Assembly (NCBI GenBank): GCA_913030785.1
Contig: CAJWER010000198.1
Location: 1-5,651, forward strand
Origin: an uncultured Chloroflexota bacterium
GTDB taxonomy: Bacteria > Chloroflexota > Dehalococcoidia > Lucifugimonadales > CAJWER01
Reading direction: 5' to 3'
Length of the DNA: 5,651 bases
How positions within the stretch are numbered: the stretch's first letter is position 1; each line of letters opens with the position of its first letter. Positions 1 to 5,651 of this stretch are shown here, piece after piece. A program made the position numbers and the translations under genes. The notes under the pieces were generated by a model. That model made no database searches. It was not told the DNA's origin and saw nothing but the letters and a program-made list of their open reading frames with translations.

Positions 1-219
1 ATCCGGCTTCCGGATCCGCCCCACGACCTTCACGAGCGCGCCGGCAACATGCCCCTTGCGCATCTCGGGCAGCGTCGCCATCGTCTGATCGTCGGGCCAT
101 CCGGTTTGGATGGTCTGACCCGGAGAAGCGGTGAACACCTCTTCGATCGACGCCGTTAGGTCCCTATCCAGATCCACCGCTCCATACGACATCGGATAAT
201 CGCCGTCAAATATCAGCAT
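1..219 (-). CDS. Dipeptidase-like amidohydrolase (M19 membrane-dipeptidase type), N-terminal fragment
   Basis: An open frame of 73 codons runs from an ATG at 219 to the window edge with no stop, so the gene is cut and only its N-terminus is visible. A Shine-Dalgarno AGGAG lies five bases upstream (225-229), which fixes the start. The protein begins MLIFDGDYPMSYGAVDLDRD and has TMATLPEMRKG around residues 46-56, followed by a hydrophobic strand (AGALVKVVGRI, residues 59-69). This pattern matches the first strand, the 'NRDLT' segment and the 'SLPEMRRG' segment of M19 dipeptidase-like amidohydrolases as I remember them. These are cytoplasmic or exported TIM-barrel metallohydrolases that cleave dipeptides and related amides. 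Oddly, the usual His-x-Asp metal motif after the first strand reads D-Y-P here (residues 7-9). No signal peptide is seen. It is the last visible gene of the minus-strand series, 142 bases after the rhodanese gene. Another amidohydrolase family cannot be excluded from so short a piece. Confidence 0.6.
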   Translation of the reverse strand, partial: MLIFDGDYPMSYGAVDLDRDLTASIEEVFTASPGQTIQTGWPDDQTMATLPEMRKGHVAGALVKVVGRIRKPD

Positions 220-224
220 TGATT

Positions 225-229
225 CTCCT
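225..229 (-). promoter_or_regulatory. Shine-Dalgarno of the dipeptidase-like gene
   Basis: AGGAG on the minus strand, five bases before the ATG at 219. It decides the start of a gene whose frame is otherwise open only to the window edge. Confidence 0.7.
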
Positions 230-361
230 GTAGGACGTTGCTTCAAGGTGAATTAGTCATGCTAAGGAGGCCCCCGACGAAGTATCTGGGGTGAGGCCAC
301 GCACTCGTCGAGCGACTTGGTACGTCCCAGCTACCAGACCCGTCGCATGCCGACAAAAAGC

Positions 362-718
362 CTACGAGAGCGGCCAAGAGTTGGACCCCGCAGCCTCGGT
401 GCTCCACTCCCCCTCAAGCGGATAGCCAGCTTCCTCCCAGTCTGCAATTCCCCCGGCATAGCGCCTCACATTCCCGTATCCAGCCTTCTCAAGCGCCATC
501 AGGGCGTATCTGCTAGCCGCGCAGGTTTCGTGAGAGCAGTAAACAACGATCTCGTCGCCAACGTCCAGGGCGTCAGTCGCGGAGTCCGAAGTATCCACAC
601 TGAGCGAGCCGGGGATGTGCTTGGCTCGGAATGCCCACTCGCCCAGCGTCATCACCAGTTTGAAATCGTCCTTCCGATCCAGCTTCTCTTTCAACTCCTC
701 ACGGGTAATGAGACTCAT
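362..718 (-). CDS. Single-domain rhodanese-like protein
   Basis: This is a 118-residue protein made of one rhodanese domain, the usual size for stand-alone members. Visible features are an N-terminal helix (ITREELKEKLD, residues 4-14), the HIPGS turn (34-38) that normally precedes the active site, the strand and active loop VVYCSHETCAASR (58-70), and the C-terminal GGIADWEEAGYPLEG signature (89-103). Cys61 sits where the catalytic, sulfur-carrying cysteine is expected. The loop is of the C-x4-C-x-A-S type rather than the classic C-x4-R, with a second cysteine at 66. Single-domain rhodaneses carry persulfide sulfur or act in thiol and sulfide handling in the cytoplasm; the specific partner here is unknown. 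There is no signal peptide. The start ATG is supported by AGGGAG at 725-730, six bases upstream. The gene ends in TAG. It sits 126 bases after the isomerase gene and 142 bases before the dipeptidase-like gene, on the same strand. The family call is firm; the physiological role is not. Confidence 0.9.
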   Translation of the reverse strand: MSLITREELKEKLDRKDDFKLVMTLGEWAFRAKHIPGSLSVDTSDSATDALDVGDEIVVYCSHETCAASRYALMALEKAGYGNVRRYAGGIADWEEAGYPLEGEWSTEAAGSNSWPLS

Positions 719-724
719 GATGCA

Positions 725-730
725 CTCCCT
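725..730 (-). promoter_or_regulatory. Shine-Dalgarno of the rhodanese gene
   Basis: AGGGAG on the minus strand, six bases before the ATG at 718. It supports that start over any internal one. Confidence 0.65.
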
Positions 731-748
731 GTGTCATCGACAATTCAC

Positions 749-832
749 GGCGACTTGGAATCGCCTCTCATATAACGCCATTTCCGTTGCGCCGTCTAGA
801 GGGTTGAGACGCTGTCGCCACGATTGAGGCGA
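749..832. repeat. Two small inverted repeats sharing the same five-base arms
   Basis: The gap between the isomerase and rhodanese genes holds GGCGA (749-753) with TCGCC (761-765), and TCGCC (815-819) with GGCGA (828-832). Each pair can form a five-base stem with a seven- or eight-base loop, and the arms could also pair across the two hairpins. There is no T-run after either on the minus strand, so they do not look like intrinsic terminators. They may be an RNA structure or chance in GC-rich DNA. Confidence 0.25.
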
Positions 833-844
833 GTTGCGGACCAA

Positions 845-1567
845 TCAATGCTCCCTCAGCAGGCTCCCGTACCCCGTAACAGGCTCGGAAATTCCGGCCA
901 GGCGTATCGACTTCCATATGCTTGCCTGCACACTGGACACCACCGGTTTTCCAGTCCGCGACTCCAGCTCGTCGAGTATCTCCACCGACCTCACATTGCC
1001 GCAGCTCAGAAAAATACCGTCCACCGCCGATACGTCGAACTCCGAAGCGATGCGCAGCGACTCCTCCGGAAGCACCGATCCGCGGTCCAGATTCTCGTAG
1101 ATGTCCCTAAACCGGAACTCCGGACAGGCAATTCCATGGCTTTGCAGGAATGCCATCTCTCTGTCGGTGGTCTCCTCGTCGTATGGGGTGAGCATCGCAA
1201 CACTCTTCATTCCCTGCGCGGCCATCGCATCGACGACAGCCTCGCTCGTGGTAGTGATCTTGGCGCCTGGGATAATCCTTCCCATCGTTCGCTTGATCTC
1301 GTCGTCGCCGTCCCGGCCATCCATAAAGCTGCCGGTAGTGCACATGTACAGGGCCACATCTGGCGCGGTCGTGGCAAGCTGTCGAGCCGCCAACTCAATG
1401 CCCTCATTCATCCCCTCGATCCCGCCCAGAGCGGTGTCTTCAATGAGCAGGCGCGCAGGAATACCGATCACGTCGCCCAGGCCGGCAGTCAGCTTTACAA
1501 ACTCCGGCTCGAAGATGAGGCACGATGACGGGAGCATAAAGGCTATTTTCGCCCTGGAGCCATACAT
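845..1567 (-). CDS. Maleate isomerase-like protein (Asp/Glu racemase superfamily)
   Basis: A complete 240-residue protein of the usual length for maleate cis-trans isomerases and arylmalonate decarboxylases. These are cytoplasmic two-domain enzymes; maleate isomerase converts maleate to fumarate through a cysteine adduct. Family landmarks seen in order are LPSS (12-15), EPEF (20-23), CTTGSF (76-81), TTTSEAVVDA (105-114), TPYDEE (127-132), NL (159-160), SCGNVRS (188-194) and GKPVVSSVQASIW (206-218). Both catalytic-type cysteines are present, Cys76 and Cys189, which argues against arylmalonate decarboxylase, where only the second remains. Tyr129 and Asn159 match the tyrosine and asparagine that hold maleate in characterised enzymes. 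The asparagine normally following LPSS is Cys16 here, and the Thr after the second cysteine is Gly190, so the substrate may not be maleate. The start follows an excellent Shine-Dalgarno sequence. The gene lies 104 bases after the propeller gene. A hydantoin racemase is a less likely alternative, since the N-terminus lacks the family's NPNTS motif. Confidence 0.82.
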   Translation of the reverse strand: MYGSRAKIAFMLPSSCLIFEPEFVKLTAGLGDVIGIPARLLIEDTALGGIEGMNEGIELAARQLATTAPDVALYMCTTGSFMDGRDGDDEIKRTMGRIIPGAKITTTSEAVVDAMAAQGMKSVAMLTPYDEETTDREMAFLQSHGIACPEFRFRDIYENLDRGSVLPEESLRIASEFDVSAVDGIFLSCGNVRSVEILDELESRTGKPVVSSVQASIWKSIRLAGISEPVTGYGSLLREH

Positions 1568-1572
1568 CGCTC

Positions 1573-1580
1573 ACCTCCCT
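1573..1580 (-). promoter_or_regulatory. Strong Shine-Dalgarno of the isomerase gene
   Basis: AGGGAGGT, continuing as GA, on the minus strand, five bases before the ATG at 1567. It is the best ribosome-binding site in the window and fixes the start. It suggests efficient translation independent of the upstream propeller gene 104 bases away. Confidence 0.8.
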
Positions 1581-1671
1581 ACCCTGGCCTGATGTCCCAC
1601 TGAAGTATCGCTTGACGATGTTCGCGGACACCCAAAAAGACATGCGCCATAGATGGTCGCCACGAAGTGGA

Positions 1672-2571
1672 TTACACCCTTACGAATCTCTGCAAACGAT
1701 TCTCGGCGCCGACCTCCGCCACGTAGATGCTCCCCGCTGGATCGATCCACATGCCGTGTGGATAGCCTTCGAACAACTCGGGGTACTTCTCTTCGTCCCA
1801 ACGACTCACCTCCCCGCCATCGAGGGTCATCACACGTATGCTCTTCGGAGCGGCCCCCGCAATATAGATGAGCCCGTCGTCGATCACGGAGTCGTTCGGA
1901 GCGCCGATGTCATCCCACTCGGTCACATAGCGGCCCTGGTTGTCAAAGATCTGACAACGCTGGTTTTCCCTGTCCATCACGTAGACCCGGTCGTCGTCGT
2001 CCACCGTAACATCGTGAGGCAGGTTGAACCCGCCCGGGCCCGTGGCGGGGGTGCCTTCGCCTGTCGTGAAAACGGGATCGCCATGTCCCCACGAGACGAT
2101 GGCCTCGCCGTCCAGCGTCATGCGATGAACGCGGTTTTGGCCATATCCGTCTGCGACGTACAGGTCTCCCGACTTCGACACTTTGGCTCTGCAAGGCATG
2201 TTGAACGGCTGCCCGGGCGCCCCGGTCCGACACGGTGTGCCGATCGTTTGCAACAATTCGCCCGATGTCGCGAATTTCCGAACCGTGTGATCTCGGGCGT
2301 CGGCGTGGTAAATTTCGTCGTCTGGACCGATCCACAACCCGTGGGGGGTAACCAGGATCCCTTCCCCCCAAGACCCGGCGAAGGTACCGTCCGGCTCAAA
2401 GACCAGTATCGCCCCGCGGATAACTTCCGGGTATGGGTTCTCTCGGCAGGCGGCGTATACCCTGCCCTTTGAGTCTGTGACTACGTCGGATACGACCCAC
2501 GACCCGCGAAGGTCTACCCAGTTCTCATCTAGCTTGTATGTGTGCCCGGCCGCCTCATACCTGTCGCCCAT
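1672..2571 (-). CDS. PAL-like six-bladed NHL beta-propeller protein
   Basis: A complete 299-residue protein made of six NHL-type blades, each with a DxxGxxYVAD-like core, starting near residues 26, 74, 123, 182, 224 and 269. The layout follows the catalytic core of peptidyl-alpha-hydroxyglycine alpha-amidating lyase (PAL), which splits alpha-hydroxyglycine amides into an amide and glyoxylate. Histidines in the PH motifs of alternate blades (His77, His186, His272) match the three zinc ligands of PAL. Tyr143 in the DGY motif and Arg201 in the DREN motif match its catalytic tyrosine and second arginine, and Arg43 is a candidate for the first. The residue after the third histidine is Gly273 where rat PAL has Asp. 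No signal peptide or membrane segment is seen, so it is probably cytoplasmic. No PHM-type monooxygenase partner is in the window. It starts 21 bases after hyuB, with only a G-run (GGGGG) as ribosome-binding site, and is probably co-transcribed with hyuAB. Bacterial members are mostly uncharacterised, and another metal-dependent lactonase or lyase role is possible. Confidence 0.8.
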   Translation of the reverse strand: MGDRYEAAGHTYKLDENWVDLRGSWVVSDVVTDSKGRVYAACRENPYPEVIRGAILVFEPDGTFAGSWGEGILVTPHGLWIGPDDEIYHADARDHTVRKFATSGELLQTIGTPCRTGAPGQPFNMPCRAKVSKSGDLYVADGYGQNRVHRMTLDGEAIVSWGHGDPVFTTGEGTPATGPGGFNLPHDVTVDDDDRVYVMDRENQRCQIFDNQGRYVTEWDDIGAPNDSVIDDGLIYIAGAAPKSIRVMTLDGGEVSRWDEEKYPELFEGYPHGMWIDPAGSIYVAEVGAENRLQRFVRV

Positions 2572-2592
2572 GGGAGCCCCCGTACTGTCGTG

Positions 2593-4338
2593 CTATCCGG
2601 CCCCTCTCAGGGCGGCCGTGACTTCGACATCCACCGATTGGTCCGCGGAGTCTAGCACTACGCCGTAGATATCGCGCGCCCGCTCTACCGATACCAGCTC
2701 GGAGATGATGTCCACGCGGACCGCCTCCGGGTCGCGCTCCTTGGGATCGCCCCAGCCACCGCCGCCGGGCGTCTCGGTGTAGATGGTGTGGTCCTGTAGC
2801 ACACTGGTTGTGACCTTGGACGGCAACCGTTCGACGCTGCCGTCCGGCGCCACCACATCACACTTGGACGGGGTGGCTTCCAGTCCGCCAAATAGGCCCC
2901 AGGGGGGCACCGTCGCGCGGTCGGAGCTGAGGGTCAGGCGCACCTCGTCGCCTACCACCCTCAGCACCCTCGTGATCCCGACGCCGCCTCGGTAGCGGCC
3001 GGGGCCCTCGGAGTCCGGCAGAAGGCCGTAACGCTCGATGATCAGCGGGTACGCCACCTCGATCGACTCGACCGGGGCGTTGCGGGTGTTGGTCATGTGG
3101 TTCTGGATGGCGTCCATGCCGTCCAGATCGTGCATGGCCCCTTGCCCGCCCGCGTACGTCTCGATGTAGTTGTACAGCACTCCGGTGCGCGGGTCCTTGC
3201 CGCCAATGTTCAGCAGGTTCATCGTGCCTGAGGACGCCGCCGCGACCCGCTCGGGAATCGCCTGCGACAGCGCACCCAACAGCACGTCGGTGATACGTTG
3301 CGTCGTGATGATGTTGGCGTTGCACACCGCCTGTGGATACACGGCCGACAGCACGCTGCCCTCCCTTACGATGATATCGAAGGGCTCGTAGGCCCCGGCG
3401 TTGGGCGGCAGCTCCGGGTCCAGGACCGCCTTAAATACGTAGTAGACACATGCCGCCACCGAGGGCCAGCGGCAGTTAATCGGGCCACGCGCGACATCGT
3501 CCGTTGCGGAAAAGTCGGTTGTGATGGAATCGCCCTTGGCCTCGACGGTCACGCGAATCGTGTACGGCGTGTCGGTGATTCCGTCTCCCTCGATCACGTC
3601 CTCGTAGCTGTATTTGCCCTTTGGGATTTTGCCCAGGGCGGCCCGCATGCGCCTTTCCGAATAGGCGATCATCTCGCTCAAATACGTTTCGACCATCTCC
3701 AGCTGGTACTTGTCCACCAGCTGGTTCAGGCGCCTAGCTCCGGTGACGTTGGCCGCATACTGGGCCATCAGATCACCGCGAACCTCTACCGGCGGCCTCA
3801 CATTCTGCGAGATCAGAGACCATAGATCGGGATCCAGCTCGCCATTGCGAAATAGCTTGATGGGCGGAATCTGAAGCCCCTCCTGGAATATCTCCTGGAC
3901 GCCGAAGGGCATGGAGCCCGGCGCAAACCCGCCCATGTCGACGTGGTGCGCCTGATTGGCCGCGATGGCGAACATCTTGCCCTCGTGGAATATAGGCGCG
4001 ATCAGGCACAGGTCGTTCAGGTGTCCCGGTCCCGCGGGATACGGCATGTTCATCGCGATGGCGTCGCCGGGGCCCAGCGTATCGAAGTCGTACGCGTCCA
4101 TCGCCGAGCGCACCGCCGACTGCATGGTACCTAAGTGCAGGGGCGTGCCGACCTCGGCCTGCGCGACGACGACGACGTCGCCCGTGGCCGTGTAGAGGGC
4201 ACAGGACGTGTCGCGCCGGTCCTTGATGTTCGTCGAGTAGCTCGCCCGCACGAGCGCGGCCACCATCTCGTCCGAAATGGAGTAGAAGGAGTTACGCATC
4301 ACCTCAAGCGTGATCGGGTCGATTCGTGTTTCGTTCAC
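2593..4338 (-). CDS. hyuB: Hydantoinase/oxoprolinase B subunit (HyuB family)
   Basis: A complete 581-residue protein of normal length for HyuB-type subunits, which pair with HyuA for ATP-dependent opening of N-methylhydantoin or 5-oxoproline-like rings; relatives in acetone and acetophenone carboxylases carboxylate ketones. Landmarks are the N-terminal DPITLEVMRNSF (7-18), PLHLGTM (66-72), NMPYPAGPGHLND (97-109), NQAHHVDMGG (128-137) and the C-terminal TPGGGGWGDP (523-532) that closes most members. His106, Asp109 and His131 or His132 form the H-x2-D...H pattern that binds metal in relatives. The usual NDPY-GGTHL segment reads NMPY with one extra residue, marking a subfamily. The start chosen is the GTG at 4338, whose GTGA overlaps the hyuA stop. 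It has GAGGGAG at 4344-4350, and the protein then begins NETRIDPITLEV, the normal N-terminus. A frame-compatible ATG at 4401 would add 21 unrelated residues. The substrate cannot be assigned. Confidence 0.93.
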   Translation of the reverse strand: MNETRIDPITLEVMRNSFYSISDEMVAALVRASYSTNIKDRRDTSCALYTATGDVVVVAQAEVGTPLHLGTMQSAVRSAMDAYDFDTLGPGDAIAMNMPYPAGPGHLNDLCLIAPIFHEGKMFAIAANQAHHVDMGGFAPGSMPFGVQEIFQEGLQIPPIKLFRNGELDPDLWSLISQNVRPPVEVRGDLMAQYAANVTGARRLNQLVDKYQLEMVETYLSEMIAYSERRMRAALGKIPKGKYSYEDVIEGDGITDTPYTIRVTVEAKGDSITTDFSATDDVARGPINCRWPSVAACVYYVFKAVLDPELPPNAGAYEPFDIIVREGSVLSAVYPQAVCNANIITTQRITDVLLGALSQAIPERVAAASSGTMNLLNIGGKDPRTGVLYNYIETYAGGQGAMHDLDGMDAIQNHMTNTRNAPVESIEVAYPLIIERYGLLPDSEGPGRYRGGVGITRVLRVVGDEVRLTLSSDRATVPPWGLFGGLEATPSKCDVVAPDGSVERLPSKVTTSVLQDHTIYTETPGGGGWGDPKERDPEAVRVDIISELVSVERARDIYGVVLDSADQSVDVEVTAALRGAG

Positions 4339-4350
4339 TTTTGCTCCCTC
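4335..4350 (-). promoter_or_regulatory. hyuA stop / hyuB start overlap with Shine-Dalgarno
   Basis: The sequence GTGA at 4335-4338 contains both the GTG start of hyuB and the TGA stop of hyuA. GAGGGAG (4344-4350) inside the last hyuA codons lies five bases upstream of the GTG. This four-base overlap is typical of translational coupling between subunits made in equal amounts, and it decides the hyuB start. Confidence 0.85.
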
Positions 4351-5651
4351 TCCAACAACAGGTTTCCGTACGCATCGACTTTGGCCGTCTGGTCGGGCCA
4401 CACCACCGTGGTCGAATCGAGCTGCTCAACGATGGCGGGGCCCGAGATCGTATCACCCGGTGACAACTTCGCGCGATCGTAGATCGGTGTCTCGGACGCC
4501 GCGTTTTTGAAGTAGACGGTGCGCCGGGCCTTCACCGCGTCGGGTGGGTCTTGAGCCCCGTGGAGAGCGGCCGCCTCCAGCTTCGGCTGCGGCATCGGGG
4601 CGATGGCGGTCACGCGCAGGTTCACGATCTCCAGTTGGCTGTCCCTTTGATCGTACCCGTAAAGCCGCCTGTGGGACTCATGGAAGCGCTCGTATATCTC
4701 CTCCAGCTCCTCGGCGGTAATCTCGCCAGTACCAACAAGAACCTCGAGCTCGAAGCCCTGGCCTAGATAGCGAATATCCGCCATTCGCATGAGCGTGACA
4801 CTCTCTCGGCCGAGGCCCTCCTTGCGCATCTGCTCCAGCGCCTCGGCCTCCATCTCCTCGTATCGCGACGAAAGCTCTGCCGGCTCGACGTTCTCCGAAG
4901 AGCGCAAGACGGTCCTGACGAAGTCGTCGCGCAGGTCAGACATCAGCAGGCCCAGCGCCGATGTTACTCCTGGCGCAATCGGAACCAGCACACGCGGAAT
5001 ATCCAGCTCCGCGGCCAGCTCGGAGGCGTGTACCGGACCTGCCCCTCCGAACGTGACGAGGGCGAATTCGCGAGGGTCGTAGCCCTTGGCCACCGACACC
5101 ACACGGATGCCTTTGATCATGCCCGCATTCACGACCCGAATAATGCCGTCTGCCGCCTCCTCGATGGTCATGCCCAAGGGCACCGCCAGCCGTTCGGATA
5201 TCACCGCTCTGGCTCGATCGACATCCAGTTTGAGCTTGCCGCCCAGGAACCCTTCGGGGCTCAGCCGGCCCAGGACGACATTAGCATCGGTCACCGTTGG
5301 TTCGGTTCCGCCACGACCGTAACACGCAGGTCCGGGCTCCGCGCCGGCACTCTGGGGCCCTACGCGCATTGCGCCGCCCGGGTCCACCCAGGCAATACTG
5401 CCGCCACCCGCGCCAAGTGTGTGTATATCCACCATCGGTACCTTCACAGGTAGCCGCTCGATCTCGCTGTCCTGGGTCCGGCGGACCTCTCCCCGGTAGC
5501 ACAGGCTAATGTCGAAACTCGTACCACCCATGTCGACGGAGATGCTGTTTTCCTCGCCTGCCTGATTGGCCAGGGCGACGGAGCCGATGACCCCGGCCGC
5601 AGGCCCGGAGAGGATCGTGTGCACGGGCCTCTCGACCGCCGCGTCGGCGCC
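4335..5651 (-). CDS. hyuA: Hydantoinase/oxoprolinase A subunit (HyuA family), N-terminus outside window
   Basis: The frame is open from the window edge to a TGA at 4335, giving the last 438 residues of a protein that is normally about 650 to 700 long. Roughly the first third, including the first ATP-fold strand, is missing. Numbering from the edge, motifs are LSGPAAGV (14-21), VDMGGTSFD (39-47; the phosphate-binding turn of the ASKHA-type ATPase fold), IHTLGAGGGSIA (76-87), VGPQSAGAEPGPACYGRGG (97-115), PTVTDANVVLGRL (118-130) and FGGAGPVH (201-208), then the hydantoinase_A C-terminal domain. This is the ATP-using subunit that activates a cyclic amide or, in carboxylase relatives, bicarbonate or the ketone; it is cytoplasmic and works with HyuB, encoded immediately downstream with a four-base overlap. 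The GTG at 5624 lies inside the conserved domain and is not a real start. The family is clear, but N-methylhydantoinase, 5-oxoprolinase and carboxylase-like activities cannot be separated here. Confidence 0.93.
   Translation of the reverse strand, partial: GADAAVERPVHTILSGPAAGVIGSVALANQAGEENSISVDMGGTSFDISLCYRGEVRRTQDSEIERLPVKVPMVDIHTLGAGGGSIAWVDPGGAMRVGPQSAGAEPGPACYGRGGTEPTVTDANVVLGRLSPEGFLGGKLKLDVDRARAVISERLAVPLGMTIEEAADGIIRVVNAGMIKGIRVVSVAKGYDPREFALVTFGGAGPVHASELAAELDIPRVLVPIAPGVTSALGLLMSDLRDDFVRTVLRSSENVEPAELSSRYEEMEAEALEQMRKEGLGRESVTLMRMADIRYLGQGFELEVLVGTGEITAEELEEIYERFHESHRRLYGYDQRDSQLEIVNLRVTAIAPMPQPKLEAAALHGAQDPPDAVKARRTVYFKNAASETPIYDRAKLSPGDTISGPAIVEQLDSTTVVWPDQTAKVDAYGNLLLEREQK

Noticed and set aside
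275..310. Inverted repeat CGACGA / TCGTCG in the gap before the dipeptidase-like gene
   Set aside because: Six pairs around a 24-base loop with no T-run; too weak to call a terminator or operator.
355..364. Run of five T on the minus strand just after the rhodanese stop, as an intrinsic terminator
   Set aside because: No GC-rich hairpin of more than three or four pairs precedes it, and the T-run is short.
769..798. Possible promoter for the rhodanese gene: TAGACG (793-798) and TATATG (769-774) on the minus strand, spaced 18 bases
   Set aside because: Each box matches the sigma-70 consensus at only four of six positions, which is expected by chance in a 126-base gap; no supporting operator or conservation is visible.
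824..1592. Plus-strand open frames (824-1528 and 1101-1592) opposite the isomerase gene
   Set aside because: The minus-strand frame carries all family motifs and a strong Shine-Dalgarno sequence; the plus frames have low-complexity, Arg/Ser/Pro-rich products typical of antisense shadows.
1634..1670. T-run with small stems (CCAC-TTC-GTGG, CCAT-CT-ATGG) after the propeller stop, as a terminator
   Set aside because: The stems are only four pairs, one has a two-base loop, and the T-run is not directly next to them.
1612..2472. Long plus-strand open frame of 286 codons opposite the propeller gene
   Set aside because: It lies wholly antisense to a well-supported NHL propeller gene, has no recognisable domain and no good ribosome-binding site; such shadows are common in GC-rich genes.
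4339..4401. Upstream ATG at 4401 as the start of hyuB
   Set aside because: It would add 21 residues unlike the family and overlap hyuA by 67 bases; the GTG at 4338 has a ribosome-binding site, a GTGA overlap and the normal N-terminus.
5622..5624. GTG at 5624 as the start of hyuA
   Set aside because: The frame stays open to the window edge and the GTG lies within a conserved HyuA segment just before LSGPAAG, so it is an internal valine codon.

Overview
The window is 5651 bases of GC-rich bacterial DNA. It is almost fully coding, and every supported gene lies on the minus strand. In transcription order, from high to low coordinates, there are six genes: the 3' part of a hydantoinase/oxoprolinase A-subunit gene (hyuA family), a complete B-subunit gene (hyuB family), a six-bladed NHL-type beta-propeller resembling peptidyl-alpha-hydroxyglycine amidating lyase (PAL), a maleate-isomerase-like member of the Asp/Glu racemase superfamily, a small single-domain rhodanese, and the 5' end of a gene resembling M19 membrane-dipeptidase amidohydrolases. 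There is no RNA gene, mobile element, CRISPR array or origin that I can see, and no gene-free stretch longer than 142 bases.

Layout: hyuA and hyuB overlap by four bases (GTGA), and the propeller gene starts 21 bases after hyuB, so these three look co-transcribed. The isomerase, rhodanese and dipeptidase genes follow after gaps of 104, 126 and 142 bases. Four of the five visible starts have a good Shine-Dalgarno sequence; the propeller gene has only a G-run. I see no convincing intrinsic terminator in the gaps, so a single long transcript is possible but not shown.

Function: most of the products belong to families that break or rearrange bonds in small carbonyl and amide compounds. HyuA/HyuB proteins perform ATP-dependent opening of cyclic amides or, in relatives, carboxylation. 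PAL cleaves a C-N bond in alpha-hydroxyglycine amides. M19 enzymes hydrolyse dipeptides and related amides. Maleate-isomerase relatives act on small dicarboxylates. A catabolic cluster for a nitrogen-containing, perhaps cyclic, small organic compound is a reasonable inference, but the substrate cannot be read from the sequence. Several members carry substitutions at positions that matter in their families: Asn to Cys in the isomerase substrate loop, loss of the first His-x-Asp metal motif in the dipeptidase-like protein, and NMPY instead of NDPY in HyuB. The substrates may therefore differ from the textbook ones.

Organism: the combination of hyuAB, PAL-like propellers, maleate-isomerase-like proteins and this type of dipeptidase-like protein is, from memory, typical of uncultured free-living bacteria such as SAR202-type Chloroflexota. 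This placement is weak, because there is no phylogenetic marker in the window.
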